Positions 6,319-8,574 of a stretch of DNA of 8,574 bases are shown piece by piece; the stretch's first letter is position 1, and every line of letters starts with the position of its first letter. Source of the DNA: CADBRN01 sp050944685 (GTDB taxonomy: Bacteria > Bacillota > Clostridia > Lachnospirales > Lachnospiraceae). The notes beneath the pieces are model-generated. The model searched no databases. It saw only the letters and a program-made list of their open reading frames with translations, and was not told where the DNA came from. The stretch spans positions 1 through 8,574 of the forward strand of contig JBMNRP010000040.1 in the NCBI GenBank assembly GCA_050944685.1, given 5' to 3'. The translations under genes and the position numbers were made by a program.

Positions 6319-7053
6319 ATGTCCGAAAAACAAATCAGATGTACGGCGCTGATGCTGGCGGCCGGGAGCGGGAGCAGAATGAAGGCCGGCGTGCGGAAAC
6401 AGTATCTGGAACTCGGTGGTATGCCGCTGTTTCTTCACTCAGTGCGGACAATGAATGCATGCGGGATTATTACAGACCTGGTTCTGGTGGTTCCGGAGGG
6501 AGATGAGGCGTACTGCCGGGATCTGGCAAAGCAGCACGGGGCGGACGGAAAGCTGCGCGCGATCTGCGATGGCGGAGCCGAGCGCTTTCTTTCGGCCGCG
6601 AAGGGACTGGAGGCGGTCACCTGGCCGTGCGATTATGTTTTTATTCACGACTGTGCCCGGCCTTTTCTGGACGAGGAGACGATCCGGCGCCTGTTTGATG
6701 CCGTGCAAAAAGAGCGCGCCTGTGTCGCGGGGATGCGCTCGAAGGACACAGTCCGGATCACGGACGCGGACGGGTACGGCGAAATGACCCCGGATCGCTC
6801 GAATGTCTGGGTCGTGCAGACTCCGCAGGTTTTTGAATATGATCTGATCCGGGAGGCGAACAGGCGCCTGCTCAGGGATGTGGAAACCGCCGGGGGGAAA
6901 AAGGTCCGCGTTACGGATGACGCGATGGTCGTCGAGTCCATGATGCACTGCCGTATCCGGATGGTCGAATCGTCTTATCGGAATATCAAGGTCACGACTC
7001 CCGAAGATCTTCCTCTGGCGGAAGCCCTCCTGCGGGACATACAGAAAGAGTGA
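6319..7053 (+). CDS. ispD: 2-C-methyl-D-erythritol 4-phosphate cytidylyltransferase
   Basis: Protein of 244 aa, slightly over the 230-240 aa norm. IspD joins CTP and MEP to give CDP-methylerythritol, the third step of the MEP isoprenoid pathway in the cytoplasm. The family motifs are present: AAGSGSRMKAGVRKQYL (14-30) with the nucleotide-contacting R20 and K27, HDCARPF (110-116), QTPQVF (167-172), TDDA (199-202) and NIKVTTPEDL (222-231) with the conserved K224. I chose ATG 6319 because AGGAG (6306-6310) lies 8 nt upstream; the in-frame ATGs at 6205 and 6286 give N-terminal extensions foreign to the family. ispF is not adjacent, so the pathway genes are dispersed here. It is divergent from ktrBA, and the next gene appears to have its own promoter. 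Confidence 0.95.
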   Translation: MSEKQIRCTALMLAAGSGSRMKAGVRKQYLELGGMPLFLHSVRTMNACGIITDLVLVVPEGDEAYCRDLAKQHGADGKLRAICDGGAERFLSAAKGLEAVTWPCDYVFIHDCARPFLDEETIRRLFDAVQKERACVAGMRSKDTVRITDADGYGEMTPDRSNVWVVQTPQVFEYDLIREANRRLLRDVETAGGKKVRVTDDAMVVESMMHCRIRMVESSYRNIKVTTPEDLPLAEALLRDIQKE

Positions 7054-7078
7054 GGCCGGATCGGAATGTATTGTGGTA

Positions 7079-7087
7079 TGTTATAAT
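7079..7087 (+). promoter_or_regulatory. Extended -10 promoter for the flavoprotein gene
   Basis: TGtTATAAT at 7079-7087 is a perfect extended -10 box, 26 nt after the ispD stop. The -35 position (7059-7064, GATCGG) is weak. A start near 7094 gives a leader of about 58 nt. There is no terminator between ispD and this site, so read-through from ispD is also possible. Confidence 0.6.
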
Positions 7088-7152
7088 AAATATGTATGAC
7101 GGCTGTGAGGCAAATAGAACTTTCCCGTAATACGGGCAGAGAGGGAATTGTT

Positions 7153-7806
7153 ATGAAGGTATTACTGGTGAACGGAAGCAGTCATCTTCACGGGACGACC
7201 ATGCGGGCGCTCTCGGAGATGATATCGGTATTTGAGAAAGAGGGCGTTGAGACCGAGGTGATTCAGCTCGGCGGGAAACCTCTCTCCGACTGTCTGCAGT
7301 GCGGCGGATGTTCGGAGACGGGGAAATGCGTTATTCAGGGTGACGGGGTGAATGATTTTATTGACAAGGCGTACGGAGCGGACGGATTTGTGTTTGCTTC
7401 GCCGACCTATTATGCCCATCCGAGCGGACGCTTGTTTTCTTTCCTGGACCGGGTGTTTAATGCCAGCGGAAAGGATGAGGTGTACGAAGCATTTCAATTT
7501 AAGCCGGGAGCTGCCGTCACCGTCGCGCGCCGCGCGGGTACTTCCTCGACGCTGGATGCGATCAACAAGTATTTCGGAATCGCGCAGATGCCGGTGGCCG
7601 GATCCACCTACTGGAACAATGTGCACGGCCTTCTGGCGGAGGACGCGGAGCGGGATGAAGAGGGCCTGCAGACCATGCGCAATCTCGCCCGGAATATGAT
7701 CTGGATGATGCGGTGCTTTGAAGAAGGAAAGAAAAACGGCGTTCCGTATCCGCAGACCGAGTGCGAATATACGACCAATTTCGTGCGGAGAAAGGATCTC
7801 CGCTGA
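7153..7806 (+). CDS. NAD(P)H-dependent FMN oxidoreductase with iron-sulfur-flavoprotein type cysteine cluster
   Basis: Protein of 217 aa with a flavodoxin-like fold: beta-1 and phosphate loop MKVLLVNGSSHLHGTT (1-16), SPTYYAHPSG (83-92) on the isoalloxazine side, and TVARRAGTSSTLDA (123-136). Between beta-2 and the next helix lies C47-X2-C50-X2-C53-X5-C59. This fits the compact CX2CX2CX4-7C motif that holds a [4Fe-4S] cluster in archaeal iron-sulfur flavoprotein (Isf), although many bacterial relatives with similar cysteines are annotated simply as flavodoxin-family oxidoreductases. Physiological substrates are unknown; quinones, nitro compounds, O2 or peroxide are possibilities for the family. 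ATG 7153 was chosen over an in-frame ATG at 7096: AGAGAGGG ends 7 nt upstream and the product then begins with the canonical beta-1. Confidence 0.87.
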   Translation: MKVLLVNGSSHLHGTTMRALSEMISVFEKEGVETEVIQLGGKPLSDCLQCGGCSETGKCVIQGDGVNDFIDKAYGADGFVFASPTYYAHPSGRLFSFLDRVFNASGKDEVYEAFQFKPGAAVTVARRAGTSSTLDAINKYFGIAQMPVAGSTYWNNVHGLLAEDAERDEEGLQTMRNLARNMIWMMRCFEEGKKNGVPYPQTECEYTTNFVRRKDLR

Positions 7807-7831
7807 AGGGTTCAGGGGAAACATTTGTGAA

Positions 7832-7860
7832 TTGACAAGCATTTTTCAAGCTGATAGAAT
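7832..7860 (+). promoter_or_regulatory. Promoter of tRNA-Ser(UGA)
   Basis: TTGACA (7832-7837), 17-nt spacer, TAGAAT (7855-7860), with TGa just before the -10 making it an extended -10 as well. A perfect -35 and good spacing make this one of the strongest promoters in the window. Transcription would start near 7866-7868, at the base of the leader hairpin. Confidence 0.8.
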
Positions 7861-7864
7861 GACA

Positions 7865-7897
7865 GAAGCGCACAGCATCTGAGGGCTGGTGCGCTTC
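7865..7897 (+). promoter_or_regulatory. Leader hairpin ahead of tRNA-Ser(UGA)
   Basis: GAAGCGCA (7865-7872) pairs perfectly with TGCGCTTC (7890-7897). It is extended inward by CAGC/GCTG (7873-7876, 7885-7888) with one bulged G, leaving an 8-nt loop. It starts almost at the predicted transcription start and ends 4 nt before the mature tRNA. No U-tract follows, so it is unlikely to be an intrinsic terminator for the flavoprotein gene. Confidence 0.65.
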
Positions 7898-7901
7898 CTG
7901 T

Positions 7902-7987
7902 GCAGTGGTATCGAAGCGGTCATAACGAGGCGGTCTTGAAAACCGTTTGGGGGCAACCCCACGGGGGTTCGAATCCCTCCCACTGCG
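7902..7987 (+). tRNA. tRNA-Ser (anticodon UGA)
   Basis: An 86-nt class II tRNA. The acceptor stem GCAGTGG/CCACTGC is fully paired with discriminator G7987. The D stem is TCG/CGA. The anticodon loop CTTGAAA gives TGA at 7937-7939. The long variable arm is GGGG-GCAA-CCCC, and the T arm has loop TTCGAAT. The long variable arm, G73 and anticodon all agree on serine; by wobble it reads UCA and probably other UCN codons. CCA is not encoded, so the transcript needs RNase Z (rnz in this window) and CCA-adding enzyme. Confidence 0.97.
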
Positions 7988-8001
7988 TTTTATCTGGAAA
8001 G

Positions 8002-8059
8002 ACTCCTTTTCCGGCTTGTAGGTTCAATAACAGAACGTATGCCGGAAGGGAGTTTTTTT
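8002..8059 (+). terminator. Intrinsic terminator of tRNA-Ser(UGA)
   Basis: ACTCC-TTTT-CCGGC (8002-8015) pairs with GCCGG-AA-GGGAGT (8041-8053) over 13 bp with a single bulged T. GTTC/GAAC forms an inner helix in the loop. A run of seven T (8053-8059) follows directly. Confidence 0.85.
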
Positions 8060-8151
8060 CTGTTTCAGAAAAGAAGATCGCTCCGTTTTTCTCCTGTATA
8101 TCCAGGTGTTTCTCTGCGGCGCAAATATTCCATTTACGGTGCGAAAAATCC

Positions 8152-8180
8152 TTGACACGTGCTTTACAGAATGGTAGTAT
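8152..8180 (+). promoter_or_regulatory. Promoter upstream of tRNA-Ser(GGA), within a dyad
   Basis: TTGACA (8152-8157), 17-nt spacer, TAGTAT (8175-8180) preceded by TGg. The start is expected near 8187. CGTGCTTT (8158-8165) and AAAGCACG (8184-8191) form a perfect inverted repeat around the -10 box. The 7988-8308 gap (321 nt) otherwise holds the tRNA-Ser(UGA) terminator, this promoter and a terminator-like hairpin; nothing is recognised in 8060-8150. Confidence 0.7.
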
Positions 8181-8210
8181 AAAAAAGCACGCAAGAAGAA
8201 AGGGCTTTTA

Positions 8211-8256
8211 TGACTGCGTTCTTTGATGAAGCGAGAAGAATGCAGTTATTATTTTT
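8211..8256 (+). terminator. Terminator-like hairpin in the tRNA-Ser(GGA) leader
   Basis: Bases 8211-8223 pair with 8236-8248 over 13 bp (two G-U pairs) around a 12-nt loop, followed by TTATTTTT (8249-8256). It lies about 25 nt after the predicted start and 52 nt before the tRNA. If active it would release an RNA of about 70 nt and limit tRNA synthesis. Function is inferred only from shape. Confidence 0.5.
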
Positions 8257-8308
8257 CACTTTCTTCGGGCGGAAAAAGAAAAGATCGGATCGTGGATTCG
8301 AGCATTTT

Positions 8309-8398
8309 GGAGAAGTACCCAAGATGGCCGAAGGGGCTCCCCTGGAAAGGGAGTAGGTCGTTAATAGCGGCGCAAGGGTTCAAATCCCTTCTTCTCCG
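8309..8398 (+). tRNA. tRNA-Ser (anticodon GGA)
   Basis: A 90-nt class II tRNA. The acceptor stem GGAGAAG/CTTCTCC is fully paired with discriminator G8398. The anticodon stem CTCCC/GGGAG encloses CTGGAAA, giving GGA at 8344-8346. A long variable arm (8354-8373) contains a short helix with G-U pairs. The T arm AAGGG/CCCTT has loop TTCAAAT. It reads UCC and UCU serine codons. CCA is not encoded. I see no strong terminator after it, only an A/T-only hairpin near 8428-8442, so read-through toward the next promoter is possible. Confidence 0.97.
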
Positions 8399-8436
8399 CT
8401 CATTGCCGGCAAAGAAATTTCTCTGAATTTTTCATA

Positions 8437-8498
8437 TAAAAAGAATTTTTAGGGAAATAAAAAAAATGGTTGACAATGACTTTGAAAAATTATATATT
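8437..8498 (+). promoter_or_regulatory. Strong promoter with UP-like A/T tracts, probably for an rRNA operon
   Basis: TTGACA (8470-8475), exactly 17 nt, TATATT (8493-8498). Immediately upstream, 8437-8466 is almost all A and T in phased tracts (AAAAAG, GAATTTTT, an A8 run), as in UP elements that bind the RNA polymerase alpha subunit. GAATTTTT occurs twice (8425-8432, 8443-8450). Assignment to an rRNA operon rests on the leader that follows and on the tRNA neighbours. Confidence 0.7.
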
Positions 8499-8574
8499 GG
8501 TTAAGCTGTCGCCCGGGAAACGCCCGCGGAAACAGCAAAAATCCATACAGAACCATGACAACTGAACAGTAAAA
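8499..8574 (+). other. Probable rRNA operon leader (window ends before 16S)
   Basis: A leader hairpin has GCTGT/ACAGC (8505-8509, 8532-8536) enclosing CGGG/CCCG. It is followed by CATGACAACTGAACAGTAAA (8554-8573), which resembles the xTTGAxAACTGAACA sequences found ahead of 16S rRNA in many Firmicutes. No mature rRNA sequence is present. The identification is from memory of such leaders. Confidence 0.55.

Noticed and set aside
7900..8226. A 108-codon plus-strand ORF over tRNA-Ser(UGA)
   Set aside because: It covers the whole tRNA and its terminator and has no family features; it is a shadow.
8210..8356. A 48-codon ORF with AAAGGG upstream, lying between a promoter and tRNA-Ser(GGA)
   Set aside because: It has a plausible ribosome-binding site, but its last 16 codons run into the tRNA and its stop lies in the variable arm. 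The AUG sits at the base of the terminator-like hairpin. Composition gives no support for a real peptide.
8403..8412. TTGCCGGCAA palindrome after tRNA-Ser(GGA)
   Set aside because: Ten bases with no adjacent T-run. As a terminator it lacks loop and tract, and as an operator it has no supporting context.
1..8574. Mobile elements, CRISPR arrays, toxin-antitoxin pairs or a defence island
   Set aside because: No transposase, integrase, direct-repeat array or paired small toxin genes are seen on either strand. Serine tRNAs can be integration sites, but no duplicated tRNA 3' end was found within the window.

Overview
The window looks like chromosomal DNA of a moderate-GC Firmicute, most likely a Clostridia member (Lachnospiraceae-like; inferred from codon use and protein style, no search run). 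Supporting signs are strong Shine-Dalgarno sites, tRNA genes without encoded CCA, a single-RCK KtrA/KtrB potassium system, an EtfA tail, and an rRNA-type promoter and leader at the right edge. Nothing in it looks like a phage, transposon, CRISPR array or defence island. It is ordinary core and accessory sequence with some unusual non-coding structure.

Layout. Bases 1-101 are the end of an electron-transfer flavoprotein alpha subunit gene. Then come rnz (RNase Z, tRNA 3' maturation) and tsaD (t6A modification of ANN-reading tRNAs), 6 nt apart as a tRNA-processing pair, ending in a hairpin terminator that overlaps the tsaD stop. A class I SAM methyltransferase faces them on the minus strand. 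A 335-nt divergent gap separates it from a 214-aa predicted membrane-anchored or exported protein of unknown function. Two successive hairpins follow that gene, the second shared with the convergent ktrB-ktrA operon (minus strand), which encodes a K+ channel-like transporter and its gating ring. The ktr operon has a good promoter and a roughly 177-nt structured leader containing a decoy copy of the ribosome-binding site. Divergent from it lies ispD (MEP isoprenoid pathway), then a flavodoxin-fold oxidoreductase with an iron-sulfur-flavoprotein type cysteine cluster, apparently with its own promoter.

The right end (7807-8574) is an RNA-gene region: tRNA-Ser(UGA) and tRNA-Ser(GGA), each with its own promoter, then an A/T-rich promoter (TTGACA-N17-TATATT) and leader resembling those ahead of rRNA operons. 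The window stops before any 16S rRNA. The two tRNA leaders hold the most unusual signals: mutually exclusive hairpins ahead of tRNA-Ser(UGA), and a terminator-like hairpin plus a promoter-spanning dyad ahead of tRNA-Ser(GGA). Six of the proposed promoters share a TGn extension of the -10 box.

I found no convincing previously undescribed multi-gene system. The best candidates for new biology are the ktrBA leader, the two tRNA-Ser leaders and the uncharacterised exported protein.
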